Numbered from the stretch's first letter, positions 35,935 to 47,276 are shown. The stretch: 64,000 bases of DNA from Astropecten irregularis (GCA_963971285.1 OZ020248.1:15252001-15316000); one strand, 5' to 3'. Program-made: numbers and translations. The notes: a model not told the origin generated them from the letters alone.

Positions 35935-36102
35935 GACCCGCCGATGAAGTCCTGCAGCTGAAGGAGCAGTTACGGACCCTGAGCATGGAGATGATGACAC
36001 TCAAGCATGCCATCAGCAACAAGGGTAGCGGCTTGCCACTAGCACTTCCTACCACCAACAACTGCAACGGGTTCACGCATATCGCACCACCCCCTGTACA
36101 AG
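35935..36102 (+). CDS. Coiled-coil protein of unknown function, exon 2
   Basis: A 168-base internal exon with a good acceptor (TTTGCTTACCCCTAG) and a strong donor (CAAG then GTGAGAGT). It encodes Gly26 (split) to Gln81. Residues 29-53 form a textbook coiled coil: Val31, Leu34, Leu38, Leu41, Met45, Leu48 and Ile52 follow 3-4-3-4-3-4 spacing, with charged residues between (LKEQLRTLSMEMM). Residues 54-81 are a Gly/Ser/Asn/Pro linker (SNKGSGLPL, TTNNCNG, APPPV). No enzyme motif is seen. The exon ends in phase 1, matching exon 3. It is probably a short dimerising adaptor-type protein; that role is inference. Confidence 0.75.
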
Positions 36103-36539
36103 GTGAGAGTCCCAAAACAGTTCCTGGTATCTGTCCTGACTTGAAAAAGATTTGAAATTTGTTGATTTCCTTCCAGGTAGAATCTAACATTCACCGTTGC
36201 ATGATCACACCTACATATTGATCAATACAGGCGTTTCACAATAGTATGCCACCACGAGTTTGCAACACATTGGCCAATTTGTCAAGCATCTTTCCACATG
36301 CACAGTTCGTCGACAAAATTAATTCCGCGCATTGTGATTGGCCAATGCATTGCAAAGTCATTTTGGCGCACTGAATCGTTGGTGATACTACTTCAGCACC
36401 AACATTGTAAGGCCTTTTCACACATTCACTATTAATTGTACTTTTTTACACACGTGGAAGTCCAACTCTGTGTCAGCTTTTCCAAGTTTCAACATGGGTC
36501 AATCATGCTCAGTGTTCACACTGCTCAACACAAAATGTG
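36103..36539 (+). other. Intron 2 start, single MITE-3-like end
   Basis: Contains AAGGCCTTTTCACACATTC at about 36411, matching one MITE-3 end, without a partner. Upstream, ACACATTGGCCAATTTGTC and GATTGGCCAATGCATTGC are short inverted motifs. No exon seen. Confidence 0.4.
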
Positions 36540-36861
36540 GTTTATTCATTCATTGAATAACTTACACAGTATAATAGTGATGATAGGAGAAAACATCCCG
36601 TGAAATGTTTTTGTCTGAAATGCCATATTCGTTGAGAAATAAATGAAACTATTTTCCGATTGGAATAAATCTCTTCAAAGCGTTTTATTCATTCGTTGAA
36701 ATGTGTAAACGGGTTTTCACTATTTTCTCGTGACCCAGATGGCTGATTGACCTCAAACTTCTACAGGTTTGTCAGTTAAGTTATATGATGGATTACATAA
36801 TGTGCTTTCACTGTCAGCAACGGTTTTGTCACAAAAACCAGTTCTGTACCATCCCTTTAAG
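36540..36861 (+). mobile_element. MITE-1b copy, diverged
   Basis: Keeps CTTACACAGTATAATAGTG, TGTCTGAAATGCCATATTCG, GGGTTTTCACTATTTTCTCG, CCCAGATGGCTGATTGACCT and the end TTCTGTACCATCCCTTTAAG. The left terminal repeat is lost. Similarity to the distal half of 23196-23547 is clear. Confidence 0.65.
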
Positions 36862-38157
36862 AAAGAGGGTTTGCTTCTATAACATAAAACTTTGATTAGA
36901 GTTATGATTCCCATCTTGAACATGTCTTGGTATTACCATTACCAACATTCATTTCCAAGCAGAGCACGTCATAGTACAATGTACCTCCATTTTGAAGTAC
37001 AGTCCCCCAACAACGATTTTATACTGGCAATAAAATGTTTACAAGGATTAGTGCAATGCAAACACTGTGTTAAGTGGCAGTAAGCGCTCTTCTGATCCGA
37101 TGTAAAGGTTATTTTGTCAAGGTTTCTTTCTCTTTCTCCCGCTTTTTCTTGCATTTTGTCCGCATCCAGTGGATTGTTTGACACACCTCATGGGAGTGGG
37201 TCATATTTTGATTGAGACCGTGGGAGTAAACTGCCTCTAACCATGGAGGTATATCTCCATGCTCTAACTGAATACCTCTGCCAGTTAGGCCACAGAACTA
37301 TTATACTAGAAAAAAAGCTCAGTTTGTTTGAATATAGCAGTTTCATTCTGCCATTTTTTTCTTGTTGAATAAACAAGCTTCATAGAGAACCCATTTTATT
37401 CACAGTCTGTTTGCTCCGTAAGCTGTTGATCTCTGAATGTTGCTGTTAAAAAGTTCGCGCCCTGCACTTTGTGATGATGTTCGGAGGAAAAAAAAGTGCC
37501 GTAAAGCTTAGGCAGTTGTTCTTTACATTGTATGATTCATAGCATTTTTCACATCACTTACTGCTTTTTGATAAGCCTTTGATTACCTTCCGACTGGTTC
37601 ATTTTTTTGGTACACAATACACATGCTGGGACAAGAGAGTTGACTTCTGCAGAGGCCATTTTGAAATGGCAATGATGTTCGGTACAGCTTAAAGGGTCTG
37701 TGCAATAGGAATATTATGGCTGGAACGTGTGCAAAAAAAGCAGCAATTTTATAGGGCCTGTGATTTTACCCACTTCCACAACTGTTTCAGGGTTAACAAC
37801 AGGTTTTTTGGTTTGTATGCTAATCAGAATTTCCATATTCTTGAGCAAAACTGTGATGTCATCAAGGTAACTGAGAGCAGTAACCCAATTGAATTGTGCA
37901 CAAAAAGTTGGGGTTGTTTTATAGGTTTTCTGACAGCCCTTTTCTTCCTCAATAGGTTTTGTTTTGCCGAATATGTTCCTATCACTCAACTGGTGGTGTA
38001 ATTTATTTTGCCAAACCATTTCTGTGGGCCTTTTCAAATTCATGTTTTTCATTTATTTTTGCTTTTGTTAAACCTTTCAAAGGAAAACCAAATGCTGGTT
38101 TGAAACCAAAATAAGACTTGCCATTCATTATCTGTCAGTTACTTCTCTGTATGAAGC
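36862..38157 (+). other. Intron 2 sequence, no gene seen
   Basis: Frames at 37714-38052 occur on both strands over the same bases and have no motif. Nothing else recognised. Confidence 0.4.
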
Positions 38158-38312
38158 AGGGATGAGATTTCAGATATTTTTGTTTTGGATTTCAGATTGT
38201 TTTTTTCCTCACAGGCTGTGTACGAAAGTATAGGAGATATTCAGATTTCAGACTTTTAATGCTCCCTGTCAGCTGTTTTCAGACATTTTTTCATTGGCCA
38301 ATTTCATCCCTG
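38158..38312. mobile_element. MITE-7, complete copy
   Basis: The ends CAGGGATGAGATTTCAG and AATTTCATCCCTG form an inverted repeat. The hexamer ATGAAG lies on both sides and may be part of a target duplication. The interior has GATTTCAGATTGTTTTTTTCC, TCACAGGCTGTGTACGAAAG and CAGCTGTTTTCAGACATT, shared with 22671-22845. Confidence 0.82.
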
Positions 38313-39254
38313 ATGAAGGCAATAAAATGACATGATTGAAAAAGCACTGCAGGAACCCTTTAATGCTCGGTATGACGGTGTTCAACACAGCTATAGGCAT
38401 TCTACTCTTTTCACTCAATTCTAAAGGAAAACGTACTATTTTTACATAAAGAATATCAGTTGTTGGGTAAATGCTGTGGAATACTGTCGTCCTTGATAAA
38501 ATACCCAATGTTGCTTTCATCATTTCCCAATACAAGAAGAGATAACCAAAATGTGAACTGCGACTTCTACGGGTCACGTTTCTTTCAATATGCACATGTT
38601 AATAAGTGATTCAGTATCGGATCTCTTCTTGAAAAGCCTTGTGAAAACCTTACTGAGTAGATGTAAATATATGTAAGTGTCACCAGGAGAAGATGTTATC
38701 GACTTACCCAAGGGAAATACGAGATGGCTCCTTAGTTAAGACCAGAAGGAACTACAAGCCATTTCACAGCCTTCTCTTGACCATCTATATTACTCATCTT
38801 TCTTTTATGACTCCCGGTATTAAACCGGATCAAGACTATCCAACTTGAAAGAAAGAGCCCATAAAAATGCATAGATCCTGATTATACAAGAATCTAAAGG
38901 GGGAGACAAAACCAAGGAGGGGAGATATTGCCAATTTCCCTGTTAATCTAGATCGAGTTCTTGCTATATAGGTAGGATTTCTTCCCTCCCTGTAATAGTG
39001 GAAATAATATTCCCCACTTTGGGTGTGGGACGGCAATGACAGTGAATGGAGCTGAAACCCAATGCTCATTTATTGCCTGGCATGCCTTTTGCTGGGAAAT
39101 CAAGCAGAATGGTAAAGGTGTCCATGGTCATACATGTGCCCGGTGGAATTGAGCTATTAAATTTGGAGTCCGTTCCTTCCTGTTACAACGGCAGAATGGG
39201 CAGAAATAAATGAACCAGTAGAGAAACAGGTTTTACAGTTGACTGTGTGAATAT
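38313..39254 (+). other. Intron 2 sequence, no gene seen
   Basis: Short minus-strand frames only (77-108 codons at 38269-39069), with no supported function. Confidence 0.4.
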
Positions 39255-39454
39255 TTAAAGGTAGTATCATACTTTGGTTTTTATCAAAGAAATACACATT
39301 CATGGGCAAAAATATCAAGACAGATACAGTAACAGTCATCTGTGAAAATTTCAGTCCCATACGGTGCCCACTTTTTGAGAAAATAGAGAAAAAAACAGCC
39401 ACAGTATTTCTTAAGTCTTTTCTCGTTTATTTTTGATCTTTTAAAAGATAAAAA
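39255..39454 (-). mobile_element. MITE-1 copy truncated on the right
   Basis: Starts TTAAAGGTAGTATCATACTT, a very well preserved terminus, and runs through CAGTCATCTGTGAAAATTTC and GATCTTTTAAAAGAT, then stops at the hairpin at 39455. The other half of the element is not found on the far side, so the junction involved a deletion as well as an insertion. Confidence 0.85.
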
Positions 39455-39500
39455 ATTGCAGGGTGTACGTCCCCTAATCGTGGGACATACACCCTGCAAT
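39455..39500. repeat. 46-bp near-perfect hairpin
   Basis: The arms ATTGCAGGGTGTACGTCCC and GGGACATACACCCTGCAAT are complementary over 19 bp with one mismatch, separated by CTAATCGT. It sits exactly between the truncated MITE-1 copy and a MITE-6 fragment. Confidence 0.9.
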
Positions 39501-39617
39501 TAAAGATTGCGGAAGATGTAAATTCTTTTGTTGCCGGACAAAATCCGGGCGGGGACACAATAGTAATGGCGGGTGTTTTTCACCTCCATGTTCGCGCCGT
39601 TGGATCAGTGTATATGC
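39501..39617. mobile_element. MITE-6 fragment
   Basis: Shares with 56801-56997 TTCTTTTGTTGCCGGACAAA, GGGACACA, AGTAATGGCGGGTGTTTTT and the terminal part GCGCCGTTGGATCAGTGTAT. The left terminal repeat is missing. Confidence 0.8.
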
Positions 39618-40785
39618 TCCCTTTAATGATTCATTCTGTATGATCAGGGCTGTTTTCAAATCATTAACAGGTTCATTGTTTCTCCACAACAAAGAGCAGG
39701 TTCTCTTTAAAAAATGCCTCATGCACACTTGCAATCAAGTGGTGAACCAAACCAAACAAAACAAATTAGGAAAGGATGTCATTTTAAAACCGTCAAATTT
39801 CAGCATTTGATGTAAAATGCAAAAAAGATTTGTTGTAAACTGTGAATAGAGAATATTCACAGACTCATAAAATCTTCTGTATGATATAAATTATGCTAAC
39901 AAAGTTGAATTTGTTTTAATCTCTACACATGAAATGCTGAGCTCAGGGCCATACATATTTAATCAGTTATTCATAGCACTCATAAACTATAATCATATAA
40001 AAATTATGAGTTGCCAGATGTTTATAAAAGTACATGTAACACAAAGAAGATAAAAATGTCCATATGGAAAGTTTGGAAAAATGGTTCCTTTAGGCTGCAT
40101 GTGTAAGAGAAAATTCCATGTTATAATGTGTAATATTGAGGGAATGCTTGTGTTGAATGCCAGTTGAGTCCTAATAATGGCATGGAGTCCTATGCTTAAG
40201 ATCCATTTTCACAGTTCTTACGTGTCTTCAAGTGCACCTAATTCTTCAGCAACCTCATCAGGTTCTTAATTAAAGCTTTCTCCTGGGCTCTTACTTCTTA
40301 GGCCTCGGGGTCTTGGATGAGGATAGAAAAAGCCTTTTCCAGGAGTTGTACCTCTTTTTAAACTCTTCTGTTTTGGGCAATTTTTTTTTTTTAATAATAA
40401 GCCAATGCGTTTGGGTGCCTAGGTAAGGTTTCGGTCATTGACATCGGTTGACTGACAAGGAAATGGCATATTTCCTTTCTTTGCACGGAGGCTTTTCTGC
40501 CCTGCAGTCCATTTGACCTATACCGCTTGCTGCTCTCTCAACCCACTGCACGATTTACGGCAAACATGGGTAACCAGCCGCCAAAATTACATCATTTTTG
40601 ATGCCAAGCTCTTAATAGCAACTGGTACTCACTACTAAGTTTTACGTAGCTGAAATATTTTAATTTTTAGCTTCTTGGTTTCTTTCTTTTCCTAGCTCAG
40701 CAGTGAAATTTATGAAGTGGTTGTGGAAATTTCTTATTGAACTGGGAATTAAACTTTAGTATCACTTAAGGCTTTGCAGGACCAT
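39618..40785 (+). other. Intron 2 sequence, no gene seen
   Basis: AT-rich, no exon or repeat recognised. Confidence 0.4.
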
Positions 40786-40847
40786 CAATGGACATCATAA
40801 GATTCAATATAGGCCTATAGCTATATCGAATCCTATGATGTCCATTG
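40786..40847. repeat. 62-bp hairpin, microRNA-precursor-like size
   Basis: The left arm CAATGGACATCATAAGATTC then AATATAG pairs with CTATATCGAATCC then TATGATGTCCATTG, giving about 25 pairs with two mismatches and an eight-base loop GCCTATAG. It could be a pre-miRNA-like hairpin or a minimal fold-back element. No neighbouring hairpin or host-gene evidence separates these. Confidence 0.7.
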
Positions 40848-41234
40848 TACGTACAATCCTCTTGTATCACAAGATATTTGCTTTAGCATACCAGTGAAAA
40901 GCTACATTGATTTTGAAGTGCATTCTGGATTGGTCGTTGTACAAGCACTTGTTGTATGCTTTTTTGTGTGGAAAATGTACTAAAACATGGCTTGTCCTTC
41001 GGAAACATTTAAAATACCAGTCGGTATATAAAAACCAGGAGAAATTTTCAAAGCTCTTCACAATGTTATTAACTGTCGTCCCTGGGCTGAATTTTATCAC
41101 TTTATTTGCTATAGAAGTCAGTGTTTTATAGCAATACCTGCACTAAATGCTGAGTGTGATGGACGGAGGTTTATTGTAAAATTCAGAGGATAAGGGTAGA
41201 ACAATCCTAGACAAAGAGAAAAAAAAAACTAATC
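40848..41234 (+). other. Intron 2 sequence, no gene seen
   Basis: Overlapping frames of 74-77 codons on both strands, none supported. Confidence 0.4.
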
Positions 41235-41377
41235 AATGGGAGACTTTTGAGAACCGGTCTTCATGTCAACAGCGCACATGCACGCACAACAGCGCACGCG
41301 CAAAACAACGCGCGCATGCTCACAATTTCGTGCGTGTGCGTAGTGACTTGAAGACCGGTTCTCAGAAGTCTCCCATT
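41235..41377. mobile_element. MITE-2 fold-back copy, 143 bp
   Basis: The ends AATGGGAGACTTTTGAGAAC and GTTCTCAGAAGTCTCCCATT enclose CGGTCTTCATGTCAACAGCG and TAGTGACTTGAAGACCG. The centre is an alternating CG/CA tract (GCGCACATGCACGC, AGCGCACGCGC, CGCGCGCATGC). Same family as 35619-35762. Confidence 0.92.
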
Positions 41378-41507
41378 GCTGATTTTGATGTAGATGGATG
41401 ACATTAGCAGATGAAGGTCTATTCTACTGATTTATCTTTTCTCAACCCTGCCGTATTTAAAAAACAAAATCCTTGCATCCTCACCTATACTGTAGTGTGG
41501 TTTCGTA

Positions 41508-41899
41508 TAAGGCTGCAGTTTGTATCCGGTTAACCGGTTAACCGACCGTTCAAAAGGGTACCCGGGTACATTTTCCCAGTTAGGTTAATCGAAAAGTATC
41601 TTTTTAATGGCCTCTTTTTTTTTTAAACATAGACACCTCTAGAGTTCACAAAGAAAAAAGTCAATGATCTTTTGAAAATTGGACCAGCAGGCTTATGCAA
41701 AGCAAAGGCCAGACATTTTGCTATGTCTCCCACTGCCAAATGTTGTGACAAAAGAATGTCGTCAACCAAGTTCCTGAAAGACCCAAACTTACTATTTCTT
41801 TGTTTTTCTTTGTTTTCTTTGTTATAAGGGTAATCGTAACCGTAACCGAAAAACAGACGGGTAACCGGTTACAAAATTATTCGTAAACTTACAGCCCTA
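41508..41899. mobile_element. 392-bp hAT-like element with exact 8-bp target duplication
   Basis: GTTTCGTA occurs directly on both sides (41500-41507 and 41900-41907). Left end TAAGGCTGCAGTTTGTATCC, right end TAAACTTACAGCCCTA, an imperfect inverted repeat. Subterminal CCGGTTAACCGGTTAACCG on the left is mirrored by GGTAACCGGTTAC on the right. The 8-bp duplication supports hAT-type transposition. No transposase is present. It resembles the element at 24223 in its CCGGTTAACC motifs. Confidence 0.88.
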
Positions 41900-43914
41900 G
41901 TTTCGTATCCAGTGCGAGATGCGGTGGTCGCCATGACACATGGCACTAGGGGCGCTCGTTACATTATTCACAGTGTAAAGTTAACTATGTATATCGTGCA
42001 CAAGACGGCAAAAAAAGGTGGCGCAGGAGGAACATCTAACATCAGAAATATCTTCCCACATATTTGTGACGTTTGATACATCGTACACCATAAATTAACA
42101 AATATCTATGCAGTTATGTTATGCGATGTTTGTACATGCATTATAATGACATACAGTACATCACAAATCTGCGCACGTTTGTCTTTGTGTGTTTTTATTG
42201 TGCCATGATTTTTTTTAATAATCTTTGTTTGCTTTAGTTTACGATAAAATAGAAATCAAGTGAAATGTACACACAAAGTTATTAAACAGCGGTCAATTAC
42301 TGCGAAAAGCGCAACAACAGTATGCAGTTAATGGTTGCAATCTGCCATAATGTGATATGTCATGGCGGCCACAAAAATGCATCACTATACCATGACTACC
42401 AGTTCCACAAACTGACTTGGCCAAAAAAAAAGATTTTATTATTCCTTTCTTCAGACAGAGTGGCGCACGTCCTCAACCACTCTTGAAAGGAAAAAAAAAT
42501 TGACGGCTTCTTAAAAAGCAAATTAATTCACTCCATTCCCGTTAACCCCCCTCCCTCTTCCCCCCTTCCTCTGCACTCTTGGTTTTTTTGAAAGGGGAGC
42601 CGACCCCCTGGCCCCAGGCCTTATAGTCTACCTAGCAGTGCCCACCTCCTTACTGAATTGCTTAAGGCGTTAACATACATTGGCTGTCTGAAAAGTGCAC
42701 TTGTAAAAAGAAAAAAAAAAAGAAAAAAGGGAATAAAAAGACCGCACTGGGATTGGTCATGAAAATTTTAGCATGTAACCAGAGGGGAAGGTTATTTGGT
42801 GTAAAATTAAAAATGCAGACCAGAATGTCTGAAAGAAATTTAATACTCTGAATATTTTGTGCCCCATTTCGAGGAGATGACAAAAATAATAATTATTGAT
42901 ATCGACCAGAATAAAAATTTTTTGTGAATTTTAATTGGATTATTGATTTGTCGGGAATTGATTATCAAGAACAAGAATTTGAAATTTGGGAATATAGAAA
43001 GTAGTACGTGATAGAAAGTAAAAAGGCTAGACATAATGGCCATAGGGTAAAGAACTTAGCCTTTCCAGTCCTTTTATTTTTGTTTCAAATGAAATCCATG
43101 CATTAAGGGCAACATACAAAATTCATGAGAATTGTTTGGGGCCGTGAACGAAATATTTCATTACCCGCAAATCAATACTATGCATGACTTTGGGGGGAAA
43201 AATGTTTCGTCGTTTTTAGAGGTTTGGCTTGGAGACAAATAAATTTACACAAGGTTTTGAAATTGATGGAGAAAAAAAAAATTACTGGATCTGAAGGCCC
43301 ATTTAATTATCCTCTCTAAATTACAGACCGTACCTTAGCACTTCTTAGTATTAAAATGTCTTTTCTTTGATATCCTTAGACAGGGACATTTTCAAGAGGG
43401 GTGATTGAGTGTAGCCAGTAGCACCTTAAAACCAGAAAGAGGCGTAGCCTGCCAAATTTGCAGGCAGGTGGGGGGCTTTTTTGGCCTTGCAATCACTAAG
43501 CCTGCACAAGGGCGAGCCTCTCAGCCATTGTCCATTACAGTAATGGAGGGACCAAAGCCTGTTAAGAAAAAATAACCCCCTGAAGCACCATGGATCCAAT
43601 TAGACCCTAGAAAACTTGTCCATAACTTGCTGATATCCTGGCCCGGAGCACAAAATGCAAATTTAGATTAATTTCTCTCTCCCCCCCACACACATACTTA
43701 AATTGATTATCACACATTGAATATTCAGGATTTTCAATGAACAGGGGATGTTAGGTTTATGTAAACATACACAGGTTGGGATTTATTTTTGTTTTCAACC
43801 AGTCAAAACCCTTGATTTCTTTTAATTGATGTCATGGTGATAGGTCAACCTGTAGAAATTATACATGTGTGTGTAATTATCAAATTTCTCAATATTACAT
43901 CAATACATAGACAT
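41900..43914 (+). other. Intron 2 sequence, no gene seen
   Basis: Contains A-runs, a C-rich tract (42546-42570) and AT-rich DNA. Minus-strand frames at 42662-43043 are low-complexity. No element recognised. Confidence 0.4.
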
Positions 43915-44084
43915 AAACTGCTGCAAAATGCTCATTAGCCAAAATAATGACTTGTTTTATGAAATGCTTGGAGTTAAAAGGGCCTGATTCATTTTGATCC
44001 TAGCAGGATCTGTATTGGTGGATCTTTAGCCTTTGATAAAGATTCTGCTAGGATCAAAATGTGTCAGGCCCCCTAACTTCCAAG
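43915..44084. mobile_element. MITE-5, complete copy
   Basis: The head AAACTGCTGCAAAATGCTCA then TTAGCC, left arm CTTGGAGTTAAAAGGGCCTG with TTTTGATCCTAGCAGGATCT, and right arm GATTCTGCTAGGATCAAAAT with GTGTCAGGCCCCCTAACTTC. Same layout as 31473-31644. Confidence 0.87.
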
Positions 44085-44464
44085 TAAATTTACATTAAAT
44101 GTACTTTTCATACTAAATTCATACATCCATTATTCCAGTATTGATTTATGAATGTCTGTTTATAATTACAGTAACTTTGACAGATCTTATGTAATGCAAA
44201 ATCCTGTTTCAATAATTTGAAAGCTGATAATTTTGAAAATCATATTAAAATATTCCATTTCCATTTTACTCAAAATTTACCAACAGTACATTACAGAAGG
44301 CCGTGCCATCTGTTTTCCCCAAGGTTTCATAAGCGTTTAGTTGTGAACTTAATCGGATGTAAACATAAAAATAGTACACTGCAAGGTTCAATGGACAATT
44401 TGCACCAGGTAAAAAACAAACAAACAGGCACATAATGTGCAGGTATCCCTGGTGTACAACAGAT

Positions 44465-44824
44465 TAAAGGTAGTATCATACTTTGGTAAGAAACCAAATC
44501 AGAAATGTTCACAGATTTACAAATAACTTACAGGGTATGAAGATGGTGGTGGTAGAAACATGCCGTTAAAATGTGTCTGCCTGAAATGGTGTATTTATCC
44601 AGAAATTAGTAAAACAACAACAGTCGACAGAAAATCTTTTAAAAGATCAAAAATAAAAGAGAAAAGACTTCAGAAATACTGTGTGTTTTTTCACTGTTTT
44701 CTCAAAAAGTGACCACCGTATGGGACTGAAATTTTCACAGATGACTGTTACTGTATCTGTCTTGATACCTTTGCCCATGAATCTGTATTTCTTTGATAAA
44801 AACCAAAGTATGATATTACCTTTA
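44465..44824 (+). mobile_element. MITE-1, full-length copy
   Basis: Starts TTAAAGGTAGTATCATACTT (the first TT at 44464) and ends AAAGTATGATATTACCTTTA then AGCC, so TTAA is present on both sides. About 360 bp, with all family landmarks. It is among the best preserved copies. Confidence 0.92.
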
Positions 44825-45741
44825 AGCCATACTATCATGCACACGGTGTGAACCAACGTCAAGTGGAAACCGCTGGACCAGAAGATACACGCATTTTGCG
44901 CACTCCGCCGATCTCTCCCTTACCTGCAAACATCATTGTCTAGTAGGCCTAACGCTTTTCAAATAAGCGGCATGTCCATCAAATAAAAGTTAATACAACA
45001 TAAAACCCTCAACGTTAACCCTTGACTAACTATGGCAGGTGCTGTATGAGAGAGCATTTGATATCAATTGAGCACAAATAATGAGATTGGGGGATATTAT
45101 TTAAAAACCAAATTGGCAGTTCCAGGGTAACGTAATCCTTGATCATGCAATCATTCTTGAAAGACTCCAATTTAAAGATGTGTTATTGGAATCAGCAAGT
45201 AATTATGTTTCCTTGAGATGCTTGCAAATATGTAAAAAAAACACCCACAAATTTCTAAAAACTGTGGAAATGCCCAAAAATATTCATTATAATAGACATA
45301 CACCTGCACTATAAATTTAACTGAAAAAGTATTTATGAACTAGGAAGGTACTGATATATTGTACTTCTACACAATCTTACATTTTTTTACAGTAAGAGTC
45401 AGAATCCACTGTATTTGAGTAAACATTCACTTGCACTGACTGGAGGGGGTCAGATGTTTCAGAGGGAAATAGATTCAATTGGAGACGATTTAGTTTTCAC
45501 TTGAATTTTTCTTGCATTGACTATTGAGTATTCCATCCCAGAATAAGTGTGACTTTAAATCATATTGTCTCTGGTTTCACCCCTGTGGAATTTAAAGAGC
45601 AAGGAGTAAACAATTGGAAAATAGCAAACCTAACCAGTAATGGTATAATATAATTATTGAATTATTTAGCATTCTAGAATGTTTTTATTTTACAAGAGAC
45701 ATTTGGAAACAAACCAGGAAGTCTGGTCAGTAATACATAAA
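44825..45741 (+). other. Intron 2 sequence, no gene seen
   Basis: AT-rich, no exon or repeat recognised. Confidence 0.4.
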
Positions 45742-46005
45742 GGGGGGTTTACGAAATGGAGGCTCAGGCTCAGGCTCAAGCTTAAGTTCAGGCTCAGACT
45801 CAGGCTCTATTTCATGAATCCATCCTAAAATAACGGGGATCAAAATAAAAGCTTTTGGCTGCGGTTCGGAAGTAGATTCTCTGGTTTGAAAAGGAAAAAA
45901 CAGAGCTTCAGCGTGCAGCTTCATTGAAAAACCACAACCTATATTTCCAGCATATGGATGACAGAGCTGGAGCCTGAGCCTGCGCCGCCGTTTCATAAAC
46001 CCCCA
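45742..46005. mobile_element. MITE-8, complete copy
   Basis: The ends GGGGGTTTACGAAATGGAGG and CCGTTTCATAAACCCCC are inverted repeats. Next to them are GCTCAGGCTCAGGCTC and GAGCCTGAGCCTG, a short GGCTCA tandem on the left mirrored on the right. The interior has ATGAATCCATCCTAAAATAA and GGTTCGGAAGTAGATTCTC, shared with 49541-49685. The minus-strand frame across it owes its EPEPEPE-like tail to the GGCTCA tandem. Confidence 0.87.
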
Positions 46006-46647
46006 CAGATTTATGTGTATCACATTTTCCTATCTTAATATGTAAGTAACCTTTTGAATTCCTGTTCCAAGCACGCAGGAATTTGTGGGCTCAGATCAAT
46101 GTAGCATTGTATTTCACACAGTATTTCTGGCTCCAAATACACCAGCGCTTTCAGAGACCGTTCGTTGTTGACTCTTTGTGGCACCAATGTCAAACCAGTA
46201 ATTGGTACACAATTCAGGGCACACTGTCAATAGAGCCATCCACTCGTGTATGAGATGTCATAAATCGTACTGTACTTTTCAGAGGTTAATTTGTGCTGGA
46301 TATTTTAGGCTGTTCCACACGATCTCATTTGGAAAAAATGCCTGTACTATTTTCCTCCGGATTTTGCACCAATATTTTTGTTTATTAGATATAACTGAAG
46401 TAGAAGTATACAGTGAGCTTGAAAGGAAGTTTTGCTTGGTCAATTTAACACCTCGTCTGAAAGGGTATTAAACTTCTGTCGCCTGGATGTTGTCATAGAA
46501 AGTTGTTTTGTCAAATAGAAAGGAAAAGACCTTCAAAAAATTTCCCAAATCAACCGTTTTTTCCTCCTGTTTTGACTATGAAAAGCTGATGGAATCAATT
46601 GATAACCCCAAAATTTTATTTTCATTGGGACATTTTTTTTGGGCTTG

Positions 46648-46716
46648 GAGTTGGGAGGGCCTGACGCTTTTCGATCCCAACAGGATCTTTCTCAAAGGCT
46701 AAAAGAGCCTTTTGGT
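46648..46716. mobile_element. MITE-5 left-arm fragment
   Basis: CTTGGAGTTGGGAGGGCCTG, then TTTTCGATCCCAACAGGATC and TTTCTCAAAGGCTAAAAGAG. Head and right arm are absent. Confidence 0.7.
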
Positions 46717-46775
46717 TTCATTGAAATCTCCTTGGCATTATTAAGAACTTTTGCTGTATTATGAAATTCCTGGTC

Positions 46776-47276
46776 ACCAAGAACAAGAACCTTTTGGTTC
46801 TGCAACTTACCAAGAACAAGATCGGTTCTTCAACTTACTGTAAAGATCAAGATCCCCTTGGTTCTTCAACTTAGAACAAGATCCTGTTCTTCAACTTACC
46901 AAGACCCTCTTGGTTCTTCAATTTACCAAGAACAAGATCGGTTCTTCAACTTACCAACAACAAGACCCTCTTGGTTCTTCAACTTACCAAGAACAAGACT
47001 CTTTTGATTATTCAGCTTACAAAGAACAAGACCCTCTTGGTTCTTCAACTTACCAAGAACAAGAACCTCTTGGTTCTTCAACTTACCAAGAACAAGACTC
47101 TCTTGGTTCTTCAACTTACCAAGAACAAGATCGGTTCTTCAACTTACTGTAAAGAACAAGATCACCTTGGTTCTTCAACTTTATACCCAAAACAAGAATC
47201 TACTGGTTCTGCAACTTACCCAAAACAAGATACTCTTGGTTCTGCAACTTACCAAGAACAAAAACCTACTGGTTCT
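46776..47276. repeat. 33-bp self-complementary minisatellite
   Basis: Units of the form CTTGGTTCTTCAACTTACCA then AGAACAAGACCCT, with some shortened units carrying GATCGGTTC. Within each unit CCAAGA and TCTTGG (and AAGAAC / GTTCTT) are complementary, so each unit can form a small stem. The period is a multiple of 3, so frames stay open on both strands (an 11-residue repeat such as GSSTYQEQDPL on +). These frames end outside the array without splice or start support, so I do not call a gene. Confidence 0.92.

Noticed and set aside
35888..36190. 100-codon minus-strand frame opposite exon 2
   Set aside because: It lies over the exon with good + strand splice sites and a clear heptad pattern; the minus reading has no such support.
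45727..46023. 98-codon minus-strand frame with an EPESEPELK-like tail
   Set aside because: The acidic tail is the translation of the GGCTCA tandem at the end of MITE-8.
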